Positions 39,877 through 49,914 of a stretch of 64,000 nucleotides of DNA are shown in pieces. Positions within the stretch are counted from its first letter, which is position 1; every line of letters begins with the position of its first letter. This stretch comes from Photobacterium sp. JCM 19050. Its GTDB lineage: Bacteria; Pseudomonadota; Gammaproteobacteria; Enterobacterales; Vibrionaceae. The position numbers and the translations under genes were made by a program. Below the pieces are notes generated by a model. That model saw nothing but the letters and a program-made list of their open reading frames with translations, had not been told where the DNA came from and did no database searches. The DNA lies in contig BAXG01000001.1 of the NCBI GenBank assembly GCA_001310455.1, positions 62,001 to 126,000 on the forward strand. Reading direction: 5' to 3'.

Positions 39877-39948
39877 CGGGATAATACCTATCAAATTCAT
39901 TGACCAGTCACCTCTGACCAACGAATTAATCCAATTGGTATAAAAAAG

Positions 39949-39974
39949 AAAACCCGGTGAGTTAACCGGGTTTT
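39949..39974. terminator. Bidirectional terminator olsF / chemoreceptor
   Basis: AAAACCCGGT (39949-39958) and ACCGGGTTTT (39965-39974) form a symmetric stem with A- and T-runs on each side, between convergent genes. Confidence 0.88.
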
Positions 39975-39996
39975 CAGATTTTCGGGGGGCAAACTT

Positions 39997-41096
39997 TTAC
40001 CTAAGGGCTGTTTTTTGGCTGTCAACCATGGTAACCAAGCTTCTGAGTACCTCCATACTTGCTGCTTCCATATCTCGCAATGCTGACACCATCTTGTCGT
40101 ATTGATTTGCGTCGAACATTTCTAGCGCTTTAAGCGCGGACTCGTGCACACGTTTGTGAGGTGTTTCAATTTCCCGGTAACCCGGCAGGCGGAGTACTGG
40201 CTGAATCCTTCTCCTTCATAATACCACTTGCCTAAGCGACATTCCTTATGGCTGGCAAAGGTTGCAATGTCTTCTTCAGACAAGCGCAAGATAACTTTAT
40301 ACACTCGGAATTTGTAAATGAGGTGGTCAACTTTTGCGAGTTCACAGAAAGATTGAAGGGCAGAAACGGATATGTCTTCATCAATTTTACCAGCCAGTGC
40401 CACCAGTTCAGACATATTCTGAGAAGCTGTTTCGCCGAGTCCACTGAATGACGATGACTTTTCTGAAAGCTCAGTCATTTGCTCGCGGCTACTGCTGCTT
40501 TCTTCGCGAATCCGGCTGACGATTTTTGCGATGTCCTGGGTTGCCCTTGCGGTGCGTTCTGCCAGGTTTCTCACCTCATCGGCGACAACAGCAAATCCGC
40601 GACCCTGCTCCCCGGCTCGCGCTGCTTCAATGGCTGCGTTGAGTGCGAGAAGGTTGGTTTGATCGGCAACGTCTTTTATCAGTTCGACGATACCGCTGAT
40701 ATCTTGAGCAAGATTATCGAGCTCACCGACCTTTTGCGCTGTCTGTTGTGAACTTTGGGCCAGCTGGTCAAGGTTGGTGGCAATTTGCTGAATGTTTTCA
40801 CCATTGTGCCGGGTGTCATCTTTTGAGCGGATGACAGACTGCTTATGATCTTGCATACCGTGAGCTAGTTCACTCAATGATTGCTGCGTTTGCCCAAGCG
40901 AGTCACCAAACTGGGCAAAGTTTTCGAGTATGGCCCGGTACGACTTTTCACGTTCATCAAAAGCCTCAAGCTCGTTTTGCAGAACCAGATTTTCCGACTG
41001 CGATTCAGTCAGCTTTGCGTTTGTTTCGTCAAGCTGCTTCTTTAATTCGAGGAACTCAGGTTCCTCTGTTATTTTTTTGCGTTTGGTAAAGAACAC
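39997..41096 (-). CDS. Soluble chemoreceptor (MCP) with C-terminal zinc-binding CZB domain
   Basis: About 366 residues with no membrane segment. Residues 1-60 are a coiled coil; the signalling hairpin tip [20 protein letters not shown] and [13 protein letters not shown] are the hallmark MCP region. The C-terminal CZB domain holds its zinc ligands: His in AKVDHLIYK, Cys in [10 protein letters not shown], and two His in [11 protein letters not shown]. The frame breaks near 40195 and continues to the stop at 39997. The GTG at 41096, with a GGAGG exactly placed, is preferred to the upstream ATG. Cytosolic CZB receptors sense zinc and hypochlorous acid and feed the chemotaxis pathway. Confidence 0.88.
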
Positions 41097-41297
41097 AAAA
41101 CCTCCAAAACATCCTTGTTGTGCACCGGGTATTCTAACGCGCAAAATGGTTTAATCTTCTCTGCGTTAGCATATTTTTAACAAGCTTCGCTGAATTTACT
41201 TAAAACTTACAGAACAGTGTGACCCATACCTGCTTTGAGTCGACATCCGCTTGCGAGTCGTTAGAATAACTGCGGTCTAAATTAACGGAATACTAAG

Positions 41298-42272
41298 ATG
41301 GCAAAAATCCCTTGTAACATCATTACCGGATTTCTCGGAGCCGGTAAAACGACAGCGATTCTTTCACTACTTGCGCACAAGCCGGAAAATGAAAAGTGGG
41401 CCGTGCTGGTAAATGAGTTTGGTGAAGTCGGTGTTGATGGTGCATTTTTGCAGGAGCAGGGCGCTGTTGTGAAAGAGGTTCCGGGCGGATGTATGTGCTG
41501 CGTTGCCGGACTGCCAATGGCTATTGGTATTAATGCGTTGTTGGCTCAGAAACCGGACCGCTTAATCATTGAACCTACCGGTCTGGGTCATCCCAAAGAC
41601 ATTATCCGCAAGCTGGAGTCAGAACATTACTCTGGATATATCAACGTTAATGCAACGATAACGCTTGTTGATCCTCGTAATCTTTCCGTTGAAAAATACA
41701 CGTCAAACAGCAACTTCCAGGACCAGATCGCGCTTGCTGACGTCTTGGTTGCCAACAAGATTGATGCATGTACGGAGGAGGATCTGGCACATTTTGACAG
41801 CTATGCCCGGAGCTTTGAGCCAGTGAAATCCTTTGTTGGCAAAGTAGAGAAGGGGAACTTACTTCCGGAATGGCTGGATATGCCAAAGATGGTTCGCGAA
41901 GCCGTGCACAGTCACCACCATCACCATCACGACGATGATCCGATGCCTGCATTTGAACTGGAACCCGGCGAGCTGTTTGTCCGTAGAGAAAACAAAGGCC
42001 AGGGATACCACAGTTGCGGCTGGTTTTTTGCACCAGATGCTGTGTTCCCGTTTGACTCGTTATACGGGCTCTTTGCGAATCTTAATGCGGAGCGCGTAAA
42101 AGCCGTAGTCAAAACCGATCAGGGGTCTTTTGCGTTTAATGTGGTCAATCAGATGGTGACAGTTAACGGCTTGAGCCTTGATGGGGTGGAATCTCGCATT
42201 GAAGTGATCGATGAATCTCCGTTGCCGTGGGATGAGCTGGAGTCAATTTTGCTTTCTTTCATCGGCAAATAA
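41298..42272 (+). CDS. COG0523 (CobW/YjiA) GTP-dependent metallochaperone
   Basis: 324 residues. Walker A GFLGAGKTT, the metal-binding CxCC motif in GGCMCCVAG, NKIDA for guanine recognition, and a His-rich loop (SHHHHHHDDD) at about residues 208-217 are all visible. The C-terminal CobW_C domain follows (GYHSCGWFF). Such GTPases deliver zinc or other metals to client enzymes. It is divergent from a zinc-type chemoreceptor 200 bases away, suggesting a shared metal theme. No Zur box was recognised. A terminator follows the stop. Confidence 0.88.
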   Translation: MAKIPCNIITGFLGAGKTTAILSLLAHKPENEKWAVLVNEFGEVGVDGAFLQEQGAVVKEVPGGCMCCVAGLPMAIGINALLAQKPDRLIIEPTGLGHPKDIIRKLESEHYSGYINVNATITLVDPRNLSVEKYTSNSNFQDQIALADVLVANKIDACTEEDLAHFDSYARSFEPVKSFVGKVEKGNLLPEWLDMPKMVREAVHSHHHHHHDDDPMPAFELEPGELFVRRENKGQGYHSCGWFFAPDAVFPFDSLYGLFANLNAERVKAVVKTDQGSFAFNVVNQMVTVNGLSLDGVESRIEVIDESPLPWDELESILLSFIGK

Positions 42273-42297
42273 CTTCAACTTCATACCCACTGATCAG

Positions 42298-42320
42298 AGA
42301 GGCGCTCATGCGCCTCTTTT
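42298..42320 (+). terminator. Terminator of the COG0523 gene
   Basis: AGAGGCGC (42298-42305), loop TCAT, GCGCCTCT (42310-42317), then T residues; 25 bases after the stop. Confidence 0.8.
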
Positions 42321-42388
42321 CAAAAACACCCGGAATCGAAAATATCTCCTAAGATCATAATGTAACCACGCTTTCAGGAGGCTTGCAT

Positions 42389-42862
42389 ATGAACGGAACA
42401 TTTCGATACTCGGATTGGTGCCAACATCTTGAAGCTGTAGGCAAAGTCCTGCACACACAGCCGGAGTTGGTTAAAGACGCTTTGTGCGAGACGCCGGTTC
42501 ATTGTTTCCAACAAGATATGGATGAAAGCGGAAGTGCGGAAGTGGTTGAATCCTGGCTTTCACTTTGCCTTGAATATTGCCGCCATCTCGTACCGGTAGG
42601 GGAAACAGAAGAGGCGATACTCTTCCTTCAATTGGCCTATGCAAGGTTACAAATGCTGGCCACGCCGGGTTCCCAGTCTGTTTCTGCTACCCGTTGGGCG
42701 ATGAAAAAGCTTGATGGCGTTGTGGTGATGATTATCGAAACGTGCCAGCACTTACCTGAAGAGAAATGCTTGCATGAGACTACCCAGACGATTGAACAAC
42801 ATGTGGCATTTATGAATGCCAATCATCATTTAAACCTCAGCGATCGAGAGTTTATACGGTAA
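42389..42862 (+). CDS. Conserved-looking hypothetical protein, Cys/His containing
   Basis: 157 residues from the ATG at 42389, with AGGAGG 8 bases upstream. Soluble, helical, with seven cysteines and several His (LCETPVHCFQQDM, LCLEYCRHLVP, IIETCQHLPEEKCLHET). No signal peptide. I do not recognise a family. It converges on the YjbR-like gene, whose uncertain C-terminus may overlap it by up to 37 bases. Strong ribosome binding and normal codon use support it as real. Confidence 0.65.
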   Translation: MNGTFRYSDWCQHLEAVGKVLHTQPELVKDALCETPVHCFQQDMDESGSAEVVESWLSLCLEYCRHLVPVGETEEAILFLQLAYARLQMLATPGSQSVSATRWAMKKLDGVVVMIIETCQHLPEEKCLHETTQTIEQHVAFMNANHHLNLSDREFIR

Positions 42863-43265
42863 ACCGGGGAATGTAAGGTCGGGGGGGGGTATTCACCACC
42901 GGCCTCTATTACGGACAATCGGTTTTTTTGGGCTTTGGTCATTTTGCTGACTACAAGTTTGTACGACCTGTCCATCAAATCTTTGAGCAGTGAATCGTTA
43001 ACATCACTGTTTATTCTTACGGTTACCCAATGCCGTTTATTCAAGTGATACCCGGGACTGATGCCATCAAATTGGCTGACCAAAACCTCAAGATCGCTGG
43101 GATCACCTTTCAGGCTCACACTCAGTTGTTCTTCACGTAATGCGACAATAGCAAACATTTTGTCCAACACCTTGTAAACACGCGCATCAGGCCGAACGGG
43201 TAGGTGGCTTCTGAGGCTGGCTTTGCTGCAAGGTAACCATCAACCAGGCTGTTTTCCGGTACCAC
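42826..43265 (-). CDS. MmcQ/YjbR-family protein
   Basis: About 146 residues. Core sequences YPFGPDARVYKVLDKMFAIV, ISPGYHLNKRHWVTV and LMDRSYKLVVSKM match the MmcQ/YjbR (DUF419) fold, a CyaY-like DNA-binding or unknown-function family. The frame breaks near 43180. The start is GTG at 43265, with AAGGAG 7 bases upstream and the upstream NUDIX stop overlapping it (TAGTG). The C-terminus is uncertain because a run of nine G (42881-42889 on the plus strand) may be miscounted; one base less gives a stop near 42853. Co-transcribed with the NUDIX gene. Confidence 0.75.
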
Positions 43266-43734
43266 TAGTAATCTCCTTCTGTTTCCCTGCCAAGATATTG
43301 AGGGATAATTGTTCGAGATGATAATTGTTTTTGCGTTTCATCAATCAGACATGCGGGATAGATCTTCAAATTTGCCGCTTCATCTAGCGGTACCCAGCGT
43401 GTTTCAGATATATAGAATTCATCCCGCCCCAATCCTTTCAGGTTCTTTAAGGTGATCTCTCCGGTAATGTTTTCCAGAAGGTAATAAAGCTCGAGATGGT
43501 AGGTATCACCGCTGATTTCAGCAAACTCCCGGATAAACATCAAAGGGCCGACATGGGCTTCCAGCCCACTTTCTTCTCTCAACTCCCGGATAACCGTATC
43601 TTTCGTCGTGAAATCTGTATCTTCTCGGCCTCCACCGGGGGGATCCAAAAGGTTCGGTTATTCATCGTATGTTTTACCAATAGGATGGCATTGTTTTTTA
43701 TTGCAATGCCAGCAACCCGAATTCTGTCCCGCAT
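43265..43734 (-). CDS. NUDIX hydrolase
   Basis: About 156 residues. The NUDIX box is present as PPGGGRED followed by TVIRELREESGL, with the REL.EE catalytic core intact; the glutamate usually found eight positions before REL is replaced. One C appears to be missing from the six-C run near 43650, splitting the N-terminus (MRDRIRVAGIAIKNN, then LLVKHTMNNRTFWI) from the box. AGAGG lies 11 bases before the ATG at 43734. It hydrolyses a nucleoside diphosphate linked to another group; the substrate is unknown. First gene of a two-gene operon. Confidence 0.78.
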
Positions 43735-44049
43735 GGTCAAATAAAACCTCTTTGTATATTGATTATGAGTATAGAAATATCAACAAACAGAAAAGAAGGA
43801 AACATTCAGAAAAACAGATTTAACGAAACATTAAAATATGCCACAAAATGAATATAAGTAATTGTTTTAAAATGGTATTTGAATTTGGTTGTTTACATAT
43901 ATTAGTGTGATCCACTTAAAGAAAATGCTTCAAAATCAGGAAAAGTTTAAGAATTTTGCGAGTTGCAGCGCATACTTGCTGCACAGATTTTTTTTGTTGT
44001 TAATCTTTTTTCTTGTGCAGAAAAATACCAGCAGGTAGTTGCCAGGACG
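43735..44049. other. Divergent AT-rich intergenic region NUDIX / GGDEF sensor
   Basis: About 315 bases with no supported gene; promoters for both flanking operons must lie here. An open frame continues upstream of the sensor start, but it lacks a ribosome binding site. Confidence 0.35.
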
Positions 44050-46949
44050 ATGAAGCTTATACGTATGATCTTAAGGTGGGCTTTGCTCACCTTTTCTGTT
44101 TTCAGTTGCTCCGCTGGAGCGCAAACCACAACGCTTTCACTTGAAGACTATTTTGCTGAGTCCTGGACGACGCGGGACGGGTTGCCACACAACTCCATTA
44201 ACAGTATCTCCCAATCACAGGAGGGATATCTCTGGCTTGCAACCTGGGAAGGCGTTGCCCGCTACAACGGCAGGACATTCCGACTCTTTGACAGGAGCCT
44301 TGAAACCGGAATGTTTGACAGTGGTATTCGCGGGCTTTGGGTGGACAAAGACAACACTGTCTTTATGGCAGGTGCCAGGGGCACGCTGACATGTTGGCAA
44401 AACAATATCTGGAAATCCTTTCCCCTTGCGCCGGCGATGGTAAATTTTGCCATGCGCGACTCGTCCGGCCGCCTTTGGGTGGCGATGGAAGGAATGGGTG
44501 TCGCTTACCTGGATGAACAAAACCAGAGCTACATTCCGGTTATCACGGATGGTGCATATCGCCTGATAGAGTTCAAAGGCAAAGTCTGGATGGCGACGGA
44601 ATCTGGATTGTATGCTGCAGAAGTGACGCATGACCATGTGTTTACTGCGACAAAATACCACGATGGTAACAGCCTCAATAACAAACCGGTGTACGCGCTC
44701 GCTGTGCAGGGAGACGATCTTCTGATAGGCGGTCGCCGGGGGGCGCTCCGGTACCGAAATACGCATTTTGAACCGTTGCACCCGTTACTGGAGCAAGTGG
44801 TTGTCAGTACCCTGATGGTTGATGAAAACAATGATGTCTGGGTGGGGACAATTAACCGCGGCGTTGGACGATTGCATAAAAACCAGCTGGAGTGGCTCGG
44901 GGTTGCTCAGGGACTTCCCCACAATCGCGTTTTATCTATGCTCCAGGACCATGAAAAAAGTATCTGGGTCGGCACGAGTGGTGGTCTTTATCGCCTGAGG
45001 GAAGCTCCCTTTGTTAATTACGATGTCCTAGATGGTCTCGCCAGCGACTATATCCGGAGTGTCCTGGCACACAGCAGTGGCAGTGTTTACCTCGCTGGCA
45101 GCAAAGGTGTCTCTGTATTTCAGGATAAGCTTGTTTACCCGTTGAACCTGGGATACAGCAAGCCTGTGTCAGCGCTTAGCATGATAGAGGGACCTGGGGG
45201 TGAAATCTTAATTGGTACCTATACCCGAGGAATCATCTCTTATTCGAAAAATATGCCTACCCAACAGTACCTTTCCAGCGATGACGGACTTCCGGCAAAT
45301 GAGATACGAAGTATGGTTTATGACGATAAGGGCCGGCTTTGGATTGGGACGAGTAGCGGGATAGCGATTTACGATAAGGGTGACGTGGAACGCATCGGTA
45401 TTGCGGATGGCTTACCCGGCGATTTTATTATGGCGCTGGCAAAAGACAGTTTCGGTGGCGTTTGGATTGGAACTGGACGAGGCGCTGCTGTTTGGCGGGA
45501 TGGCCAGCTAAAAACTGTGAGTTTCTCTAACCTTGAAAATGCTGAATATGCGTTTGGATTTTATGAGCAGTCCGGCAAGGCGATGTGGATTACCACAGAC
45601 CGGGGTTTGGTCAGGTACCGCTATGATGACAGTTCAACGGAAATAATTGGTAAAAACGCCGGGCTGCCGGTAGAGAAAATGTTTGCCGTTCAGGCAGACA
45701 ATCTTGGTGACTTCTGGCTTACAACCAATCGCGGGATTTTGCGGATTGATATCGATGAAGCCAACTTGTTTGCGGACGGGGAAACTTCAAGTGTGCCTTT
45801 CGACCTCTTTGATGAAGGGGATGGCATGAAAAGCTCGCAAGCAAATGGGGGTTCGACCCTGCTGCGACTCGCGCTATAGATGGCCGAATTTGGATTGCGA
45901 CCTCCGGCGGAGCAGTATCAGTCCATCCGGGACGACTGTCCGAATTAGTAAAACAGCCTCCCCCAGTAGTGATTGAATCGATTGAACAGGGATTTGAACA
46001 GCGGGCAATTTCCGAAACCATGGAGCTGGAACCCGGTACCAATCGTATCAGCATTGGCTATGCCGGCCTCAGCTTTGTTATGACAAGCAAAGTCAGATAT
46101 GAAACCAAGCTGGTGGGTTTTGATGAACAATGGATGCCAAGAGGTACGGCAACATCTGTTGAATACACCAATTTACCGCCGGGTGAGTATGTTTTACAGG
46201 TTCGCTCACGTTATGCCCATAGCGGTGAGGTGGGTGATGTCACTGAGGTGAAGATCACCTTGCTGCCACACTTCTGGCAAACGCTTTGGTTCCAACTGGC
46301 ATTTGGTGCGGTAATTCTCGGGTTTTTCCTCATGGCACTCAAATGGAGGCTCGACAAAGCAAAACGACATGAAGCTGCCCTGCTGAGACTTGTCTCGCGA
46401 AAAACCCGGGAACTTGAAAAACAGGCTAAGGCATTTGAAAAGCTTTCCAGAGAAGATGAGCTAACCGGATTGGCAAACCGACGGGCTTTCGATACCTGGG
46501 TCGCTGAAACCTTCGCCAAATCAAAGGACGAGGGGACACTCATCGCTATTGCGATCATAGATATTGATCGTTTTAAGCGGATAAACGACCGTTTTTCACA
46601 CCTTGTCGGTGACAAAGCGATCTGTATCGTCGCAGATTTATTGAAAACCGAACTGTCAGAAAGTTGCATGGTAGCAAGGTGGGGTGGGGAAGAGTTCACC
46701 GTAATGTGTGAAAACACAACCAGTGAAGAGCTTGCCGAGCTTTGTGAAAAAGTTCGGTGGAAAATTCAGGTGACAAATTGCGCTTCGATTCAATACGGGT
46801 TGCAGATTACCGTCAGTGTTGGTGTTAGTGACAGTAAAGGTGTGTCTGTATACGAAAAAGTGCTGTCCCAAGCCGACCAGGCACTTTTCAAGGCCAAAAA
46901 GAGCGGGCGTAACAAAGTTGTGAATTGGAAAGACATACATACAGTATGA
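44050..46949 (+). CDS. Propeller-sensor diguanylate cyclase (Reg_prop/Y_Y_Y/GGDEF)
   Basis: About 966 residues. A signal peptide (cut near SAGAQ) is followed by two seven-bladed periplasmic propellers made of Reg_prop repeats (LPHNSINSISQSQEGYLWLAT and later WVGT/WIGT blades), a Y_Y_Y domain (YTNLPPGEYVLQVRS), one TM helix (about 745-765), a short coiled coil and a GGDEF domain with active GGEEF in ARWGGEEF. The RxxD inhibitory site is missing (S and C at those positions). A frame break near 45855 separates the propellers from the rest. The ATG at 44050 has AGGA upstream. It probably senses a periplasmic (poly)saccharide and makes c-di-GMP. Confidence 0.85.
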
Positions 46950-47056
46950 ACTTTACACACAATTTAACCCAGCATGTGTCTTTTCTCTTGCAGGCGAGAG
47001 TAACTGGGGTATTGTGAGTGTCTGTCCTGAAATTTTACAGCTAGGAAGTTGAATTC

Positions 47057-48244
47057 ATGTTAGAAACACTTACTCCCGCCCAGCCGGATCCAATATTGTC
47101 CCTGACCATTGATTTTCGCCAGGATCCTCGTGAAAACAAGCTGGATTTAGGCATTGGTGTTTACCGTAACAGCCGCGGTGAAACACCGATAATGGAAGCT
47201 GTAAAAGCCGCACAAACTGCTCTAGCTGAAACACAAACAACAAAGTCTTATGTTGGTCTGGCCGGTAACGAGGGCTTCAATCAGGCAATGACTTCGCTTT
47301 TGCTTGAGGGTACAGATGGTTACAGCCGCGTTTCGACTATCCAGACACCGGGGGCAAGCGGTGCGCTGAGAATGCTCGCCGATCTCATGCGCGTTGCTAA
47401 TCATAATACTACGGTGTGGATCTCTGATCCCAGTTATGTCAACCACCGGCCTGTAATGGAAGCGGCCGGCCTCAAAGTCCGTCATTACCCTTACTTCAAC
47501 AGGGAAACCAAATTGGTGGACCTGAATGCCATGCTGGATTCATTGAGTTCAGCGGGCAAAGATGATGTGGTTCTCCTCCATGGTTGTTGTCACAACCCGA
47601 CGGGTGCAGACATCCCTTTTGAAGCTTGGAAGCGGGTAGGGGAGTTGGCTGCAAAAAATGGTTTTACACCATTTGTTGATATTGCTTACCAAGGCTTTGG
47701 GGAAGGTCTTGACGCAGATGCGAAGGGTCTCCGTTACCTTGCTGATAATCTGGAAGAGGTGCTTGTTGCCACCTCATGTTCTAAAAGCTTCGGCCTTTAT
47801 CGTGAGCGTACCGGTGCCGCCATGGTTATTGGTGCTTCGTCAGAGCGTGCTCAAAATGCTAAAGGTAAATTGTTGAATCTTGCCCGAAGCACTTACACCA
47901 TGCCGCCTGACCACGGTGCTGCCATTGTTGAGATGATCCTCAGTGATGCGGGACTGCGCAAAAGCTGGGAAACCGAAATTGCAGCAATGAACCAACGGAT
48001 AGTTACCCTTCGTCAGGGTTTGGCAACGGCGCTCCGTGAACGTGTCGGTGACGGGCGTTTTGACTTTATCCAACAGCACAAAGGCATGTTCTCTGTCGTG
48101 GGCTTTTCACCTGAGCTGGTCAAAAGGCTCAAAGATGACCACGCTATCTACGCTGTTGGTGACAGCCGGATTAATATTGCAGGGTTGAGCGAGGCGCGTA
48201 TTGACTATCTGGCGGACGCGATGGTTGCGGTATCTGATAAATAG
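47057..48244 (+). CDS. Aromatic/aspartate aminotransferase (class I, PLP-dependent)
   Basis: 395 residues, the usual length of AspC/TyrB proteins. The N-terminal FRQDPRENKLDLGIGVYR, the HGCCHNPTGADI block, the PLP-lysine motif SCSKSFGLYRERTG and the C-terminal HKGMFSVVGF, INIAGL are all conserved. It transfers amino groups between 2-oxoglutarate and an aspartate or aromatic partner in the cytoplasm; aromatic preference cannot be fixed from sequence. AGGAAG lies about 9 bases before the ATG. A terminator follows; single-gene unit. Confidence 0.9.
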   Translation: MLETLTPAQPDPILSLTIDFRQDPRENKLDLGIGVYRNSRGETPIMEAVKAAQTALAETQTTKSYVGLAGNEGFNQAMTSLLLEGTDGYSRVSTIQTPGASGALRMLADLMRVANHNTTVWISDPSYVNHRPVMEAAGLKVRHYPYFNRETKLVDLNAMLDSLSSAGKDDVVLLHGCCHNPTGADIPFEAWKRVGELAAKNGFTPFVDIAYQGFGEGLDADAKGLRYLADNLEEVLVATSCSKSFGLYRERTGAAMVIGASSERAQNAKGKLLNLARSTYTMPPDHGAAIVEMILSDAGLRKSWETEIAAMNQRIVTLRQGLATALRERVGDGRFDFIQQHKGMFSVVGFSPELVKRLKDDHAIYAVGDSRINIAGLSEARIDYLADAMVAVSDK

Positions 48245-48264
48245 CGAAATATACTATCTCAATT

Positions 48265-48290
48265 AAAAAAGCGCCGTATGGCGCTTTTTT
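48265..48290. terminator. Terminator after the aminotransferase
   Basis: AAAAAAGCGCC, GTAT, GGCGCTTTTTT; symmetric with A- and T-runs on both sides, 20 bases after the stop. Confidence 0.9.
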
Positions 48291-48380
48291 GTGTTCATAG
48301 AGAAATATTTTCTTTAATAAAATATAGAAAGATAAACGAGGGTCTTGATTGAATAAAATGAATTCCTGATTTTAATCTAT

Positions 48381-48617
48381 TTATTCAAAATTCATGTTAC
48401 TTATGAATTCCTCATCCGGTGAACTTCTTACCTCTGAGTATCCACGGATATAAAGAGGTTTGTAGATGATATCAAAGATTAATTTGTACAAAATACCATG
48501 AATATCATTATGCGCAATAAGTGATTTTATATTCAAGCTTGTAGAGTCGAGCGATGTATTAATTCTTTTTTTGTTGTATTGAAAACTGGTATTTATTAGT
48601 GCAGCTAATACATTCAT
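48381..48617 (-). CDS. Possible small hypothetical protein
   Basis: 78 residues, AT-rich codons (Ile, Asn, Tyr, Ser and Leu rich; ends SPDEEFISNMNFE). No clear ribosome binding site, no recognisable family. It sits at the left end of the AT-rich cassette, opposite in direction to the M20 peptidase. It may be a remnant or chance frame. Confidence 0.25.
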   Translation of the reverse strand: MNVLAALINTSFQYNKKRINTSLDSTSLNIKSLIAHNDIHGILYKLIFDIIYKPLYIRGYSEVRSSPDEEFISNMNFE

Positions 48618-48685
48618 TACACATTAGATTAGATGTTCCCTTAACTCAGTGATAAACATAATTACAGTGAAGTTACGGGGGTGTT

Positions 48686-49867
48686 ATGGATACATTGCAA
48701 TCACTAAAGAAATGGCTACCTGAAATGATCGATATTAGACGTACAATCCACAGGTACCCTGAACTTGGTTTCGAAGAATTCAACACGCGGAACATGGTTG
48801 TTGAAAAACTAAAAGAATATGGTGTGGAGCAAATAGATACTGATTTTGCTGAAACTGGTGTTGTCGCTGTGATACCTGGAAGTTTGGGGGCGGGGAAAAC
48901 ACTTGGGTTGAGAGCCGATATGGACGCCTTGCCAATACAAGAAGAAAATGAATTTTTTCACCGTTCATGTAAAGCGGGAACAATGCATGCCTGCGGACAT
49001 GATGGGCATACTACAATGTTATTGTATGCAGCTAAATTTCTGGCGGAACATCGAACATTTAAAGGTAAGGCAGTACTGATATTTCAACCTGCTGAAGAAG
49101 GTGTGGGTGGGGCTGAAAGCATGATTCAAGACGGGGTCCTGGAAAAATATCCCTTGGATGCTTGTTACGCATTACACAATATGCCTGGCATACCTGAAGG
49201 TCATTTTGCTTTTAAAGGCGGGGCTATCATGGCCAGCTCGGATCGCTTCTTTGTTGAGATAGTGGGTAAAAGCGGACATGCGGGGTTGCCTCACAATACG
49301 CTCGATCCGCTTCTAGTCGCCACACAAATATACCAAGGAATCCAGGCTTTGGTTAGCAGGATGCATAGCCCATTTGAGCCACTGGTAGTGTCTGTAACAC
49401 AGTTACATTGCGGAGAAACCAATAATGCCATCGCTGAAAAAGCCAGGATGAGCGGTACAATCCGAACACTGTCTCAAACCGTTCGTAATAAATTGATAGA
49501 ACAGCTGGAAAACTTAGTTAATAACACAGCAAACGCTTATGGTTTAAGGGCCAAACTATCGCTGGGCGCTATTTCTCATCCCGCAACGGTTAATTCCACC
49601 TTGGAAGTTAACCTGGCAATCAACGCTGCAAATTCGGTTGTGGGTACTGAAAATGTAAATGGTGAATGTGAAGCGCTACTTGCCAGCGAAGATTTTTCTT
49701 ATTTTCTTGAAAAAATTCCTGGTTGTTATGGCTTTGTCGGTAATGGACATAAATCCACAGAAGAGGGAAATCTAATAGGTCTACATCATAAAAAATACGA
49801 TTTCAATGATGAAATACTGCCAGTGGGTGCGGCTTATTTTGTTTCGCTAATGATGCAAAACGAGTGA
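48686..49867 (+). CDS. M20D amidohydrolase (hippurate hydrolase / amino-acid amidase type)
   Basis: 393 residues. The metal-binding motifs MHACGHDGHT and QPAEEGVGGAE, the RADMDALPI stretch and the SGHAGLPH dimerisation-domain block place it in the HipO/AbgA/IAA-hydrolase subfamily. These enzymes cleave N-acyl or N-aroyl amino acids. GGGGG lies upstream of the ATG. It is 47 bases before an AbgT-type transporter gene, so the pair likely imports and splits an N-acylated amino acid or aminobenzoyl-glutamate (inference). Codons are AT-rich compared with the rest of the window. Confidence 0.88.
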   Translation: MDTLQSLKKWLPEMIDIRRTIHRYPELGFEEFNTRNMVVEKLKEYGVEQIDTDFAETGVVAVIPGSLGAGKTLGLRADMDALPIQEENEFFHRSCKAGTMHACGHDGHTTMLLYAAKFLAEHRTFKGKAVLIFQPAEEGVGGAESMIQDGVLEKYPLDACYALHNMPGIPEGHFAFKGGAIMASSDRFFVEIVGKSGHAGLPHNTLDPLLVATQIYQGIQALVSRMHSPFEPLVVSVTQLHCGETNNAIAEKARMSGTIRTLSQTVRNKLIEQLENLVNNTANAYGLRAKLSLGAISHPATVNSTLEVNLAINAANSVVGTENVNGECEALLASEDFSYFLEKIPGCYGFVGNGHKSTEEGNLIGLHHKKYDFNDEILPVGAAYFVSLMMQNE

Positions 49868-49914
49868 AATGACGTATTTGCGATAGCAGAATAATTACAC
49901 AAAGGAGTGTTTAA

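Noticed and set aside
42881..42889. Run of nine G as a contingency (phase-variable) tract in the YjbR-like gene
   Set aside because: With so many homopolymer errors in this sequence, the run length cannot be trusted, and it lies at the extreme C-terminus where variation would matter little.
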